Notes: a model not told the origin generated them from the letters alone. DNA of 64,000 nucleotides from Sphingobium bisphenolivorans (GCF_000412635.1 NZ_ASTG01000015.1:46018-110017); one strand, 5' to 3'. Numbered from the stretch's first letter, positions 55,080 to 64,000 are shown. A program made the numbers and translations.

Positions 55080-55974
55080 GGCGGCAGGCTCCGGGCTGGG
55101 CGTTCTTCCGGGCGGGTTCGATCGTTACGGTCGCGGTTCGCCCGGCGATCAGCTTCACCTCGGCCGGCACATGAGTCAGCTTCACCCGAACCGGGATGCG
55201 CTGGGCGAGGCGAACCCAGGAGAAGGTCGGCTCGACCGTGGGCAGCAAATTGCCGCTGTCGCTGCGGCTGGTGTCGTTGATGCCATAGGCGATGCTTTCA
55301 ACCCGTCCGCGCAGGTCCTGCGCCTCGCCCATGAGCCGCACGGTGACCGGCGCGCCTATGCAGACGAGGGGGAGCTTGGTTTCTTCGAAATAGCCCTCGA
55401 TGCGCAGGCTGTCGCGGTCGACCAGCGCCATCGCTTGCTGGCCCGCCGCCAAGAAGTCACCCGGATGCAGATCGAGATTGGTGACGACGCCGTTGACCGA
55501 GGCCACCACGCGGGTGCGCTTCAAGTTGAGCGCGGCGGCGTCGCGGGCGCTCATCGCCTCAGCCAGGGAAGCCTGCGCGGTTGCGACGCGCGCGACATTC
55601 TGCTCATGCGCTTCGGCCGCGACCAAGTTGCCGAGCGCCAGGTCGCGGGTTGCCTCGCGCCGGGCCTGACCGAGTGTCGCGCGAGCGCTGGCGATCTGCG
55701 ATTCCGCCTGTTCCAGCGCCAGCGCGTAGCGCGGCCGGTCTAGCACGAAGAGCAGGTCGCCCGCTTTCACCGCCTGATTATCGTGCACTGCAACCGACGT
55801 GACCAAGCCGCTGATATCGGGCGTCACCCGCACCACGTCGGCGCGCACCCGGCCGTCGCGCGTCCAGGGGCTGCGCTCATAATGGTTCCACATCCAGATC
55901 GCCACCGCCAGCGCCGCGATGACGATGATGATGGTGGCGGCGCTGCGGAGCAGCGTGGCGGAAAGGCGGTTCAT
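55072..55974 (-). CDS. HlyD/EmrA-type periplasmic adaptor (AaeA-like)
   Basis: 300 residues. An N-terminal membrane anchor is followed by a lipoyl/barrel-sandwich domain (V-H-D-N-Q-A-V-K-A-G-D-L-L) and a short hairpin. It resembles AaeA, which pairs with a FUSC channel. It overlaps the OMF gene by eight bases and DUF1656 by four. Confidence 0.92.
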   Translation of the reverse strand: MNRLSATLLRSAATIIIVIAALAVAIWMWNHYERSPWTRDGRVRADVVRVTPDISGLVTSVAVHDNQAVKAGDLLFVLDRPRYALALEQAESQIASARATLGQARREATRDLALGNLVAAEAHEQNVARVATAQASLAEAMSARDAAALNLKRTRVVASVNGVVTNLDLHPGDFLAAGQQAMALVDRDSLRIEGYFEETKLPLVCIGAPVTVRLMGEAQDLRGRVESIAYGINDTSRSDSGNLLPTVEPTFSWVRLAQRIPVRVKLTHVPAEVKLIAGRTATVTIEPARKNAQPGACRHA

Positions 55975-56186
55975 AGGCGGATTCCAAGGGTGGGGACGAG
56001 AAGCGCGAGCAGTCCCAGCATCAGCACGAAGATGCTGAGGTCGACCACCGCGCGATAGGCGAGGAAACGATAGAGGCCGAAGGCGCCGATCAGCCGGGTG
56101 ACGCCCCAGCTCAGCAGCAGCGCAACCAGCGCGAGCAGCAGCAGTGTCGGCACATAGACGCCGCCGAGCGCGATTTCTCCAGTCAT
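55971..56186 (-). CDS. DUF1656 small membrane protein (AaeX-like)
   Basis: 71 residues with two membrane helices and the D-U-F-1656 hallmark E-I-A-L-G-G-V-Y-V-P-T. E. coli AaeX occupies the same place in aaeXAB. Overlaps both neighbours. Confidence 0.9.
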   Translation of the reverse strand: MTGEIALGGVYVPTLLLLALVALLLSWGVTRLIGAFGLYRFLAYRAVVDLSIFVLMLGLLALLVPTLGIRL

Positions 56187-58249
56187 GCCGGTTCTCCGGT
56201 CAAGAGGGCGGCGCGGTACGCGGCGCTGTCCGGGAAAAGATTGCGGCGCAGGCTGACCAGCGCCAGCATCGCCTCCCGCCGGATCCCCGGTTGGGGGTGA
56301 TGCGACAATCGGCCGATCGCCTCATCTATATCGTGCAGCAACTCGCGCCGCGCCGGTGCGGGTACATCCGGGTCCAACCCGCGATAATAGGCGCTGACGC
56401 CGCTCAGGACGTCCGCGAGCGGCGCTGCCTCGCCTGCGGGCAGGTCGATCCGCAAATGGCGCAGCTCCCCGATGGCGACGCCTGTGCGCAGGTCACGCAG
56501 CGCGTCGTAAAGGGGCTGCCCGCTGTCGGCGCGTGTCGCGGCAAGGCGCGGCGCGAGCAGGGCAATGCGGTCGAGCATGCGGTTGATCCAGCCACGAACA
56601 TCCGGCGGCGACATGAGCGTGGCGCGATTGGCGATGTCGGCCCAGCCCGCGCGCAGCGTACGGCGGATAGCGCCCTCCACCCCGGCCGATTGCAACAGAC
56701 CGGCCATGATGATGGCGAACCAGATGCCGACCAGCTGCGCCACCGTGCCGTTGGCATAGCTGGCGAAGGCGTTGACATAATGATCGCCGAGCAGAACGGG
56801 GCTGCCCAAGCCGAGCAGCGTCGGCAGCGCGATGCCAGCCCAGCGCGGCGAGGCCATCATCGCCCCCAGCAGCAGCAGCACCGGCGCATAGGCGGCCGCG
56901 AGCATGAGGAAGCCGTCGAGCCGCGGCATGATCGCATAGCCATAGACGGCGCCCAGCAGGGAAGCGACGATGGTGCCTACCATAAAGCCCTTGAGCGGCG
57001 CGAGCGGATTGTCGGCCGCGGAGAACAGCGCCAGGAACACGCCCGCCAACATGACGGCGCTGCCCCCGTCCTTCCAGCCGCTGCCGATCCAGAGCGCGCA
57101 TCCTAGCGCAACCGTCAGGAAAGCGCCGAAGGCCCCCCGCAGCGCCCCGGCATAGTCGCGGTGCAGCTCGCGGTTGCGGCGGCCCTCCAGCAGTTCGGCG
57201 ACGCGCGGCGTGACCGGCTGGCGGCTGTGAGTGACCATCTGGTCGTAGAGGTCGCGGCAGTCCCGATGCGCCGCGATCAGCGTCGACAGGCGCGCGAAAA
57301 GGCTGAGGCGCATCATGTCCGCCCAGCCCATGCCGCTTTGCGCTGCGGGCTCCATCGCGGCGCAGCGGGCAATCAGCGCGTCGGCGGCAGCACTGCGGGC
57401 GGTCCGGTCATCGTCGGGATCGACGATCCAGGCGCGGGCGTCGGCGATCAGCGCTTCTACCGGGGCGGGCACGCCGCCGCCGCTCGCCTGCCTGAGCGCG
57501 GCAAGCCTGTCCTCCACCGCCGCGCCCAGCGGCAGCAGCAACGAAAGCTGGTCCTGCATCGCACGGACGGTTCGCACGCGCGGTGCAAGACGGCTGATGT
57601 CGAAAGGAAGATGGACGGACAGCTGGTGCAGCTCGGTAATGTCCTGTGCGAGCCGCTTGCGCTCGGCATCCAGCTCTTCGACCGGCTCGACCGCGATGGC
57701 GTCATGCGACCAGCGCTCGGCATCACGCAGCATCGCATCCACACGGGCCAGCAGCAGCCCGGTGATCGACCCCGGGAAAACAACGCCATGGACGAGGCTG
57801 CCGCACAGGATGCCGAGCGTGATCTCCTGCACGCGCAGCGCGGCCACGGTGAAGATCGCCTCCGGCGCATCGACGTCGGGGAAGACGATGAGACAGGCGC
57901 TATAGCCTGCGAGCACGAACATGTAGGAGCGCGACGTGCGGTCCAGCAGCGAGAGGAAGACGCAGAAGGCGAGCCACGACGCGACGGCTAGCGAGAGCAA
58001 TTCGGGCGCGTTCACCAGCACCGGCACGACCGCAACGGCGAACATCGCGCCGACGAGCGTGCCGACGATCCGGAACACCGCCTTGGAGATCACGGCGCCG
58101 GCCATCGGCTGCGCCACGATATAGCTGGTGAGGAACGCCCAATAGGGACGCTCCAGCCCGATGCTGAGCGCCAGGTACAGCGCCAGCATACCCGCCGCGA
58201 AGCATTTCAGGGAAAAGAGCGCCGCCGGCCAGCCGATGCGCTCGCTCAC
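56183..58249 (-). CDS. FUSC-family efflux transporter (AaeB-like)
   Basis: 688 residues with about ten membrane helices in two halves around a large cytoplasmic loop, the FUSC arrangement. A-L-Y-L-A-L-S-I-G-L-E-R-P-Y-W-A-F and the second-half G-S-G-W-K-D-G-G-S-A-V-M-L fit the family. E. coli AaeB exports aromatic acids, so that is a plausible substrate class, inferred. Confidence 0.9.
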   Translation of the reverse strand: MSERIGWPAALFSLKCFAAGMLALYLALSIGLERPYWAFLTSYIVAQPMAGAVISKAVFRIVGTLVGAMFAVAVVPVLVNAPELLSLAVASWLAFCVFLSLLDRTSRSYMFVLAGYSACLIVFPDVDAPEAIFTVAALRVQEITLGILCGSLVHGVVFPGSITGLLLARVDAMLRDAERWSHDAIAVEPVEELDAERKRLAQDITELHQLSVHLPFDISRLAPRVRTVRAMQDQLSLLLPLGAAVEDRLAALRQASGGGVPAPVEALIADARAWIVDPDDDRTARSAAADALIARCAAMEPAAQSGMGWADMMRLSLFARLSTLIAAHRDCRDLYDQMVTHSRQPVTPRVAELLEGRRNRELHRDYAGALRGAFGAFLTVALGCALWIGSGWKDGGSAVMLAGVFLALFSAADNPLAPLKGFMVGTIVASLLGAVYGYAIMPRLDGFLMLAAAYAPVLLLLGAMMASPRWAGIALPTLLGLGSPVLLGDHYVNAFASYANGTVAQLVGIWFAIIMAGLLQSAGVEGAIRRTLRAGWADIANRATLMSPPDVRGWINRMLDRIALLAPRLAATRADSGQPLYDALRDLRTGVAIGELRHLRIDLPAGEAAPLADVLSGVSAYYRGLDPDVPAPARRELLHDIDEAIGRLSHHPQPGIRREAMLALVSLRRNLFPDSAAYRAALLTGEPA

Positions 58250-58262
58250 GCCCGTCTCTCCC

Positions 58263-58712
58263 TCATGACTGGCCGCGATGGTCGCTCATGCGGCGCTCCA
58301 GTAGGTTCAGGACATTGACGACGATCTCGACGGCAGCGTCGGGCACGCCATCCAGCAGTTCCTGTCGCAGCGCGCCTAGGCGTGTCTCGATCTTCCCCAC
58401 GAGTTCCTGCCCTTCCGGCGTGAAGGCGAGTCGGTTGGAACGGCGATCATCAGGGTTGGGTAAGCGCTCGACAAGCCCTGCGGCCTGTAGCTGATCCAGC
58501 GTGCGGACAAGCGAAGGCTGCGTGATCCCCAGCTCCTCCGCCAAGTCTGCCTGCCGCGCATCGGGACCAAGCCGGCCCAGGAAGATCAGGCACCAGCCCG
58601 CGCTGTTGGAGATCGAGAGTTCAGCAAGCGCGCTATCGGCCAGTTGCCGCCACTGGCGTGCGACTTGAGGCAGTTTATGCGCGAGCGCGCGCAGATCGTC
58701 GGTGCGGGACAT
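58263..58712 (-). CDS. MarR-family regulator of the efflux operon
   Basis: 149 residues. The winged helix has Q-A-D-L-A-E-E-L-G-I-T-Q-P-S-L-V-R-T-L-D-Q-L as helices 3-4 and the D-D-R-R-S-N-R wing. It is first in the efflux operon and its own start lies beside a palindrome at 58716-58731, so autorepression is likely, relieved by a pump substrate. Confidence 0.92.
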   Translation of the reverse strand: MSRTDDLRALAHKLPQVARQWRQLADSALAELSISNSAGWCLIFLGRLGPDARQADLAEELGITQPSLVRTLDQLQAAGLVERLPNPDDRRSNRLAFTPEGQELVGKIETRLGALRQELLDGVPDAAVEIVVNVLNLLERRMSDHRGQS

Positions 58713-58713
58713 T

Positions 58714-58733
58714 TAAGTTAGATAGCTAACTAA
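58714..58733. promoter_or_regulatory. Likely MarR operator
   Basis: AGTTAG (58716-58721) and CTAACT (58726-58731) form an inverted repeat with a 4-base centre, in an A/T-rich block directly upstream of the marR start codon at 58712. Confidence 0.7.
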
Positions 58734-58812
58734 TTCCTGTTGTCAAGTAAGGTGGCTGCCTTCCTGTCAATGTGCTCCTGCGACCGGAGAAGCTGGACCA
58801 AGCGTCAACTGG

Positions 58813-58832
58813 GCTCCTGCTTTCGCAGGAGC
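58813..58832. repeat. Dispersed hairpin repeat GCTCCTGC-TTTC-GCAGGAGC
   Basis: Perfect 8-bp stem with a TTTC loop, followed by ACG; same family as 26114-26139 and 43999-44012. A half copy, GTGCTCCTGCG, lies near 58772. Confidence 0.75.
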
Positions 58833-58865
58833 ACGTTTCGAATTCCGCAAAGTCGTTCAGGGACG

Positions 58866-59168
58866 TCAGGCGCGGCGCTGGCCGGAAAATCCCGCTGCGC
58901 CAAAAGCGCCTAATTGCATCGTGCCGGTAATCGCGTCGCCCGCAACTTCCGCTTCGCACTCCAGCGTCATCGGCATGGGCAAGGTCATGTTCATCTTCCA
59001 GCTCAGCTTGTTGCCGTCCACCCGGCCCTCGGCGACATCGAGCGAGCCCATCATTCCGGCGAAGGTGCCGTGGAAGCTATCACCCGAACTGACTACGGTC
59101 AGCACCCCGTTCTGGTCGCCCATCGGCGTCTTTGCCACGCAGTCATAGGCTCCGTCGACACCTGCCAT
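58866..59168 (-). CDS. Conserved small protein of unknown function
   Basis: 100 residues, with AAGGAGAAG before the ATG. Beta-rich pattern: A-Y-D-C-V-A-K-T-P-M-G-D-Q at the start, a G-D-S-F-H-G-T-F strand, G-N-K-L-S-W-K-M, and a C-terminal G-A-F-G-A-A-G-F-S-G-Q-R-R. No signal peptide. I do not recognise a named family. Confidence 0.75.
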   Translation of the reverse strand: MAGVDGAYDCVAKTPMGDQNGVLTVVSSGDSFHGTFAGMMGSLDVAEGRVDGNKLSWKMNMTLPMPMTLECEAEVAGDAITGTMQLGAFGAAGFSGQRRA

Positions 59169-59191
59169 TGCACTTCTCCTTTACGTAATCG

Positions 59192-62062
59192 TTAATCTGC
59201 CAATGTACCCATTTCCACCGGCAGGCCTACGGCGTCAAGCTGCGGCCGCACCAGCTTCGCATCACCAACAACGACCCAGATCAGCCGATCTGGATTGATT
59301 GCTTCCCGCGCCGCCTTGTCGAGGTCGGCGGCGGTCATGGCGCGATAGAGCGCGGGCAGCCTTTCATAGAAATCGTCCGGCCGTCCCAGCATATGGTTGC
59401 GCATCATCGCGGCGAGCAGGTCGGACGAGGTTTCGAAACTGCCCGGCAATGACAGGATCTGGCTGTTGATGGTCTGGTTCCGCTCCGCCTCGGTCGTGCC
59501 CCTCGCCGTCAAAAAGTCGCTGATGTCCTTGCGTGCCGCGATGATGGATGGGCCGGTCTTGTCCGTCTGCACCGGGGCATAGACCAGCAGCGGCATCGTC
59601 TCCTTGACGCCGGGAAGCGCGCTGCCCGCATAATAGGCCCAGCCTTTCGTTTCACGCAGGTCCATGATGAGGCGCGAGGTCGAGCTGCCGCCCAGCACCT
59701 CATTGGCCGTGGTGAGGGTGATTGGATTATCGGTGCCCTGCTTGCCCGTGAGTAGACCGGCGAGGATCATCGATTGCGGGCTTTGCGGCTTGTCGACCAG
59801 GATGATGCGCGAGGGCCGGAGCATGCGGTCGATGCGGAAAAGCTTGGCCCCCTTCGCCGCCTTTGGCGCCTTCCAGTCGCCGAAGCGCTTCTCCAGCAGC
59901 GGCATGACGTCAGCGAGATTGGTGTCTCCCGTGACGAAGATGGTCGCATTATCGGGCCGCAGCCATTTGTCATGGAACGCGACCAGATCGACGCGCGTCA
60001 CCGCCTTAACCCCGCTTTCCGTACCCGAGCCGGTGAAGGGAATGCCGTAGGGATGCGCCTGCCCGTACAGCAGGGGCGGGAGCAGACGCTGGGCGATCGG
60101 CATGGGCTCGGTCTTCTCCGCGGCGATGCGGGTGAGCAGCTGGCCGCGCAGGCGCTCCACCTCCGGCGGGGCGAAGGCGGGGTTGCGGATCACGTCCGCC
60201 AGCAGGTCGAGCGATGCGTCGAGATTCGGCTTCAGCGCATAGAGGCCGACATTGGTCGCATCCATGCCGTTGCCAGCGCTGATCGACGCGCCGATCCGTT
60301 CCTGCTCCTCGGCGATCTGGACAGAGCTGCGGGTCTTCGTCCCCTCATCCAGCAAGGCCGTCGTCAGCGCGGCGGTGCCGAGCTTCGCCTTGTCGTCGGC
60401 GGCGTTGCCTGCGTCGAAGGACACCGACACCCGTACGACCGGGACGGTCGATCGCCGCGCGAAGACGACAGGGATGCCGTTACTGAGCTTGGCGTGCTCC
60501 ACCGCCGGGAAGTCGAGGTCCTTGACCGGCTCGATGGCGGGCGCGGCGACCTTGGTCGGCGGCGGCGGCGTAGCAGCGACAGGGGCGGGCTTCTTGGGAT
60601 CGCGGAAATAGGCAGGATGGTGGGTCGCGTTGCCCGCCAGCGCATTATCCTCAGCCGACCGCTCACCCGGCGCGACGGTCAGGCGGAAGACCGGGCGGCC
60701 AAGCCATTTGCGCGCAGCGCCGCCCACCGACTGCGGCGTGGCGGCGGCGTAAATGGCGAGGTCCTTCTTATATTTCTCCGGATCATTGGAATAGACCGCG
60801 CCTTCGGCCAGGGTCACCGCCTTGCCCGCGAAGCCGCCGACCTTCTCCAGGCCGCCTATGGTGCCGGACAGCTGCTGCGTCGCCGCGCGCTGGACCTCGT
60901 CTGCGCTGGGCCCCTTGGCGAGATAGTCGGCGAGCAGCTGGTCCAGCCGCTTGCCCACGGCCCCGGGGTCCTGACCCGGCTTCACGTCGACCGTGATCTC
61001 GGCAATGCTGAGCTTCTCAAAGGGCTGGATGCTGGCTTTGACGGCGACTGCGACCTTCTCGTCGCGCACCAGGACATTGTCGAGGCGGGAGGATTTGAGG
61101 CCGCCGAACACCGCCATGGCAAGGTCGAGCTGCGGCAGTTCGTCCGAATTGACGCCGGGCACGATCCAGTTGCGGTAGAGACGCGTCGCCGCGACATTGT
61201 CGTGCATCAGCTTCTCGACGTCCCGATCGAGCGTCGGGATGGTCGCATCCACATCCTTGGCGGCCGGGCCGGCAGGGATGTTGCCAAACCATTTCTCGAC
61301 CTTCGCCTTCGCCGTGGCCGTGTCGATGTCGCCGGCCAGCACCAGCACGGCATTGTTCGGGCCGTAATGGGTTTTGAACCATGTCTGCACGTCGGCGAGG
61401 CTGGCCGCGTTCAGGTCCGCCATCGAACCAATGGTGGAGTGGCGATAGGGGTGCCCCTCCGGCAGCATCGCGGCGAGTTGCGCATATTCGACCAGGCCAT
61501 AGGGCTCATTCTCGCCCATGCGCTTTTCATTCTGCACGACGCCGCGCTGCGTGTCGAGCTTGGTCTGGGTGACCGCGCCAAGCAGATGGCCCATACGGTC
61601 GGATTCAAGGAACAGCGCCCGGTCGAGCGCGCCGGTCGGCACCGTCTCGAAATAATTGGTGCGGTCGAACCAGGTGGTGCCGTTCCAGTCGGTCGCGCCG
61701 ATGTCCTCCAGCCGGCCGAAGAATGGGCCGTCGGCGTTTTCCGATCCGTAGAACATCAGATGCTCGAACAGATGGGCAAAGCCCGTCTTCCCCTGGGGTT
61801 CGAAGCGCGAGCCGACATGATACCAGACCGACACCGCAACGACGGGCGCCTTGCGGTCGCTATGGACGATGACGCGCAGGCCGTTCTTCAGCGTGAACTG
61901 CTCATAGGGAATATCGACCGCGCTCACGAGGCTGGAGAGCGGCGCGGGCGCGGCAACCTGCACCGCTCGTTCCGCGGCCGCAGCCTGCATCGGCGGCAGG
62001 AGCGGCAGGCAAGACAGGCCGAGAGCCAGCGCCACCCGGCCGGTAAAACAATAGGAAGTCAT
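59192..62062 (-). CDS. M16 (pitrilysin-type) zinc metallopeptidase, two-domain
   Basis: 956 residues. A signal peptide (to about residue 30) indicates export to the periplasm. The N-terminal M16 unit has the inverted zinc motif H97-L-F-E100-H101 (H-x-x-E-H), with a downstream Glu region E-N-E-P-Y-G. A second M16-like unit follows after about residue 520 with no H-x-x-E-H, so it is the usual non-catalytic half. A Pro/Ala-rich linker joins them near 500. It likely digests peptides in the envelope. Confidence 0.93.
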   Translation of the reverse strand: MTSYCFTGRVALALGLSCLPLLPPMQAAAAERAVQVAAPAPLSSLVSAVDIPYEQFTLKNGLRVIVHSDRKAPVVAVSVWYHVGSRFEPQGKTGFAHLFEHLMFYGSENADGPFFGRLEDIGATDWNGTTWFDRTNYFETVPTGALDRALFLESDRMGHLLGAVTQTKLDTQRGVVQNEKRMGENEPYGLVEYAQLAAMLPEGHPYRHSTIGSMADLNAASLADVQTWFKTHYGPNNAVLVLAGDIDTATAKAKVEKWFGNIPAGPAAKDVDATIPTLDRDVEKLMHDNVAATRLYRNWIVPGVNSDELPQLDLAMAVFGGLKSSRLDNVLVRDEKVAVAVKASIQPFEKLSIAEITVDVKPGQDPGAVGKRLDQLLADYLAKGPSADEVQRAATQQLSGTIGGLEKVGGFAGKAVTLAEGAVYSNDPEKYKKDLAIYAAATPQSVGGAARKWLGRPVFRLTVAPGERSAEDNALAGNATHHPAYFRDPKKPAPVAATPPPPTKVAAPAIEPVKDLDFPAVEHAKLSNGIPVVFARRSTVPVVRVSVSFDAGNAADDKAKLGTAALTTALLDEGTKTRSSVQIAEEQERIGASISAGNGMDATNVGLYALKPNLDASLDLLADVIRNPAFAPPEVERLRGQLLTRIAAEKTEPMPIAQRLLPPLLYGQAHPYGIPFTGSGTESGVKAVTRVDLVAFHDKWLRPDNATIFVTGDTNLADVMPLLEKRFGDWKAPKAAKGAKLFRIDRMLRPSRIILVDKPQSPQSMILAGLLTGKQGTDNPITLTTANEVLGGSSTSRLIMDLRETKGWAYYAGSALPGVKETMPLLVYAPVQTDKTGPSIIAARKDISDFLTARGTTEAERNQTINSQILSLPGSFETSSDLLAAMMRNHMLGRPDDFYERLPALYRAMTAADLDKAAREAINPDRLIWVVVGDAKLVRPQLDAVGLPVEMGTLAD

Positions 62063-62203
62063 GAGTGCCTCAAGAAGGTCGATTGGGTGGCGGGCAGCAT
62101 AGCGAGCCGCCTTGGCCGCGCAACACGCATGTGAGGGTGCTGGACAGGCAGCGCTGGCGCGCTAGGTTCGACTTTCAATCATAAAAAGAGAGGTTTGCCG
62201 CCG

Positions 62204-63826
62204 ATGTGCCTTCGCACCCTCGCCTTCGCTTCCCTCCTTGCGCTCGCTCATCCCGAAATCGGCATGGCCGAGGCTTCTCCCACCATTACCGGAGAGCAGA
62301 TACGGGCCGATGTCGGATTTCTGTCTGACGATCTTTTGGAGGGGCGCGATGCGGGCACGAGAGGCTATGATATCGCGGCACGCTATGTCGCCGCCCGGTT
62401 CGAGGCGCTGGGCCTGCAACAGGCGGTACCGGGCAGCTGGTTCCAGCCTGTGACGCTCAGCCTCGCGCGGCTCGATGAACAGGCGCCGCCCTCGCTGACC
62501 ATCGGCGACAGGCGCTTCTCCAGCGACGTCGCCATCGGCGCGTTCGGCCGCGAGGCGAAGCAGGGCCTCGCTGCGCAGGCGGTGTTCGTCGGCTATGGCC
62601 TCAAATCCGCGCGGGAGAAGATGGACGATTATGCCGGCCTGGACCTGCGCGGCAAATTCGCCGTCGCGCTGTCAGGATCGCCGCTCGGCATGCCGAGCGA
62701 GATCGGCGCGCATCTTTCCGCCGAAAAGGCACTGGCCGCGCAAGAGGCGGGCGCCATCGGCCTTATCACCATTCCCAGTGAAAGCTTCCTCAGCCGCACT
62801 TCTTGGGAGAGGTTGCGTGAGCGGGCGGGCGAGCCGGTCGTGAGCTGGATCGGGCAGGACGGCCAGGCCTATGTCCGTGCAGCGGGCATACGTGGCACAG
62901 CCTATGCGAACGGCGCGGCCGCCGAGGCGCTGCTGGCGGGGTCAGGCCGGACCCTCGCCGCGATCCGCGCGGAGGCGGCGAAGAAAGGCGCGCGGCCGCG
63001 AGGCTTCGCACTGAAGCCAATGATCCGGATCGAGCGCACCAGCATCGTCGAGACGGCCGCCAGCCGCAATGTCCTGGCGCTGCTGCCCGGTTCCGACCCT
63101 GCACTGGCAGGGGAATATGTGCTGCTGATGGCGCATCTCGATCACCTGGGGGTCAAAAAGAGCGCGAAGGGGTCGGACAAAATCCATAATGGCGCGATGG
63201 ACAATGCCTCGGGCGTCGCCACGATGCTGGCGGTGGCGAAAGCCTTTGCCGAAAGCAGGCAGCGGCCGAGGCGATCGATCCTGTTCGCGGCGGTGACGGC
63301 GGAAGAGGACGGGCTGCTTGGGTCGCAATATCTGGCGAAAAATCCGGTGCTGCCCGCAGGCGGCAAGCTGGTCGGCGTGGTCAATCTGGACATGCCGATC
63401 CTGACCTATGACTTTCGGGACCTGATTGCGTTCGGCGCGGATCATTCGACATTGGGGCCGATCGTGAAGAAGGCCGCTGGGGCGGAAGGCATTGCGCTCT
63501 CGCCCGATCCTCTGCCCTCCGAAGGGCTGTTCACCCGATCCGACCATTACCGCTTCGTGCAGGAGGGCGTGCCCGCCATATTCCTGATGACAGGGTTCGC
63601 CGGCCCGGGACGAGAGGCGTTCGAGCATTTCCTGAAGACCGACTATCATCAGCCTTCCGACCAGATGAGCCTGCCCTTCCACTGGAATGCCGCCGCTAAG
63701 TTCGCCAGGGTGAACTATGCCATCGCCCGCGGGATCGCGGACGAGGCGCAGGCGCCGCTCTGGTACAAGGGCGATTTCTTTGGCGATGCTTTCGCGCCGG
63801 ATGCTCCCAAGGCGGAAAAACCATGA
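62204..63826 (+). CDS. M28 zinc aminopeptidase, exported
   Basis: 540 residues from ATG 62204, chosen over a TTG at 62195 by ribosome-site spacing. A signal peptide ends near G-M-A-E-A. An N-terminal PA-domain-like region (about 100-200) is followed by the M28 core: M-A-H-L-D-H-L-G, D-N-A-S-G-V-A (metal Asp), T-A-E-E-D-G-L-L-G-S (catalytic and metal Glu), and D-H-Y-R-F near the C-terminus. It is divergent from the M16 gene, suggesting shared work in peptide breakdown. Confidence 0.92.
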   Translation: MCLRTLAFASLLALAHPEIGMAEASPTITGEQIRADVGFLSDDLLEGRDAGTRGYDIAARYVAARFEALGLQQAVPGSWFQPVTLSLARLDEQAPPSLTIGDRRFSSDVAIGAFGREAKQGLAAQAVFVGYGLKSAREKMDDYAGLDLRGKFAVALSGSPLGMPSEIGAHLSAEKALAAQEAGAIGLITIPSESFLSRTSWERLRERAGEPVVSWIGQDGQAYVRAAGIRGTAYANGAAAEALLAGSGRTLAAIRAEAAKKGARPRGFALKPMIRIERTSIVETAASRNVLALLPGSDPALAGEYVLLMAHLDHLGVKKSAKGSDKIHNGAMDNASGVATMLAVAKAFAESRQRPRRSILFAAVTAEEDGLLGSQYLAKNPVLPAGGKLVGVVNLDMPILTYDFRDLIAFGADHSTLGPIVKKAAGAEGIALSPDPLPSEGLFTRSDHYRFVQEGVPAIFLMTGFAGPGREAFEHFLKTDYHQPSDQMSLPFHWNAAAKFARVNYAIARGIADEAQAPLWYKGDFFGDAFAPDAPKAEKP

Positions 63827-63862
63827 ACAATCCGGTAAGGAGAAAGATTTTCGCGGGCGCCC

Positions 63863-63890
63863 CTTGTGTGGCTTTTATGCAACATTACAT
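63863..63890 (+). promoter_or_regulatory. Possible RpoH (heat-shock) promoter of clpB
   Basis: CTTGTGT at 63863 and CATTACAT at 63883-63890 with 16 bases between the CTTG and the -10-like block resemble the alphaproteobacterial heat-shock consensus. It is about 40 bases upstream of clpB, the expected place. Confidence 0.4.
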
Positions 63891-63930
63891 CCGGGACAGC
63901 TAGAGCAAGGGCCAATCCCAAGGGGACGTT

Positions 63931-64000
63931 ATGAACCTCGAAAAATTTACTGATCGCGCCAAGGGCTTCCTGCAATCGGCGCAGACCGTGGCGATCCGGA
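63931..64000 (+). CDS. clpB: ATP-dependent disaggregase ClpB, N-terminus only
   Basis: Twenty-three codons are visible; the gene runs off the window. M-N-L-E-K-F-T-D-R-A-K-G-F-L-Q-S-A-Q matches the conserved ClpB start. AGGGGA lies 5 bases upstream. ClpB rescues aggregated proteins with DnaK. Confidence 0.9.
   Translation, partial: MNLEKFTDRAKGFLQSAQTVAIR

Noticed and set aside
63823..63903. 26-codon frame overlapping the M28 stop codon (ATGA)
   Set aside because: Too short, covers the probable clpB promoter, and nothing recognisable is encoded.

Overview
The window is GC-rich, almost fully coding chromosomal DNA from an alphaproteobacterium. It most likely comes from the Sphingomonadaceae (Sphingobium, Novosphingobium or Sphingomonas type). 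That placement is an inference from the gene neighbourhoods (suf, psp and ybgC-tol-pal clusters, a class 2 PyrD, a bacterial CDC48-type ATPase) and from the style of the dispersed palindromic repeats. No rRNA, tRNA, CRISPR array, insertion sequence or phage was found.

The left 6.7 kb is a curli-like functional-amyloid locus on the + strand. It begins with the 3' part of a very large curlin-repeat protein (at least 727 residues visible) followed by three more secreted proteins with curlin-type repeats. Two small exported proteins lie among them, one Pro/Ala-rich and unknown, the other resembling the amyloid inhibitor/chaperone CsgH. A hairpin terminator at 6749-6787 closes the set, and a LuxR-type regulator follows at 7009. 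No CsgG-like pore is in view; it may lie to the left of the window.

From 7.6 to 26 kb are mostly housekeeping genes. A TPP riboswitch precedes a small membrane protein gene and thiC. Then come a P450, a membrane alpha/beta hydrolase, a tiny phospholipase-A2-like protein divergent from it, kdsA, proA, a phospholipid N-methyltransferase-like enzyme, a CDC48-type AAA ATPase, a LysR regulator, a GGDEF protein, a GST, acs, a cytochrome b561 that apparently starts with CTG, and a UbiH-type hydroxylase.

From 26 to 45 kb lie ilvE and a divergent threonine-aldolase-like gene, a DMT exporter, an epimerase, and the suf Fe-S operon (Rrf2 regulator-sufB-unknown-sufC-sufD-sufS-sufT-sufA). After these come an AraC regulator, pyrD, ggt, sufE, the psp membrane-stress operon with its divergent sigma-54 activator pspF, and a 3-hydroxybutyryl-CoA dehydrogenase.

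From 45 to 64 kb lie ybgC-tolQRAB-pal, an esterase plus lutABC (lactate oxidation), a marR-FUSC-DUF1656-HlyD-OMF efflux operon, a small conserved unknown, an M16 double-domain peptidase, an M28 peptidase and the first codons of clpB.

The most interesting points are the expanded curli-like system, the CTG start of the b561 gene, two terminators inside divergent intergenic regions that imply unannotated small RNAs, a nested palindrome at the pspA-pspF control region, an Rrf2 regulator whose C-terminus is written by a dispersed repeat, and the TPP-riboswitch-controlled membrane protein.
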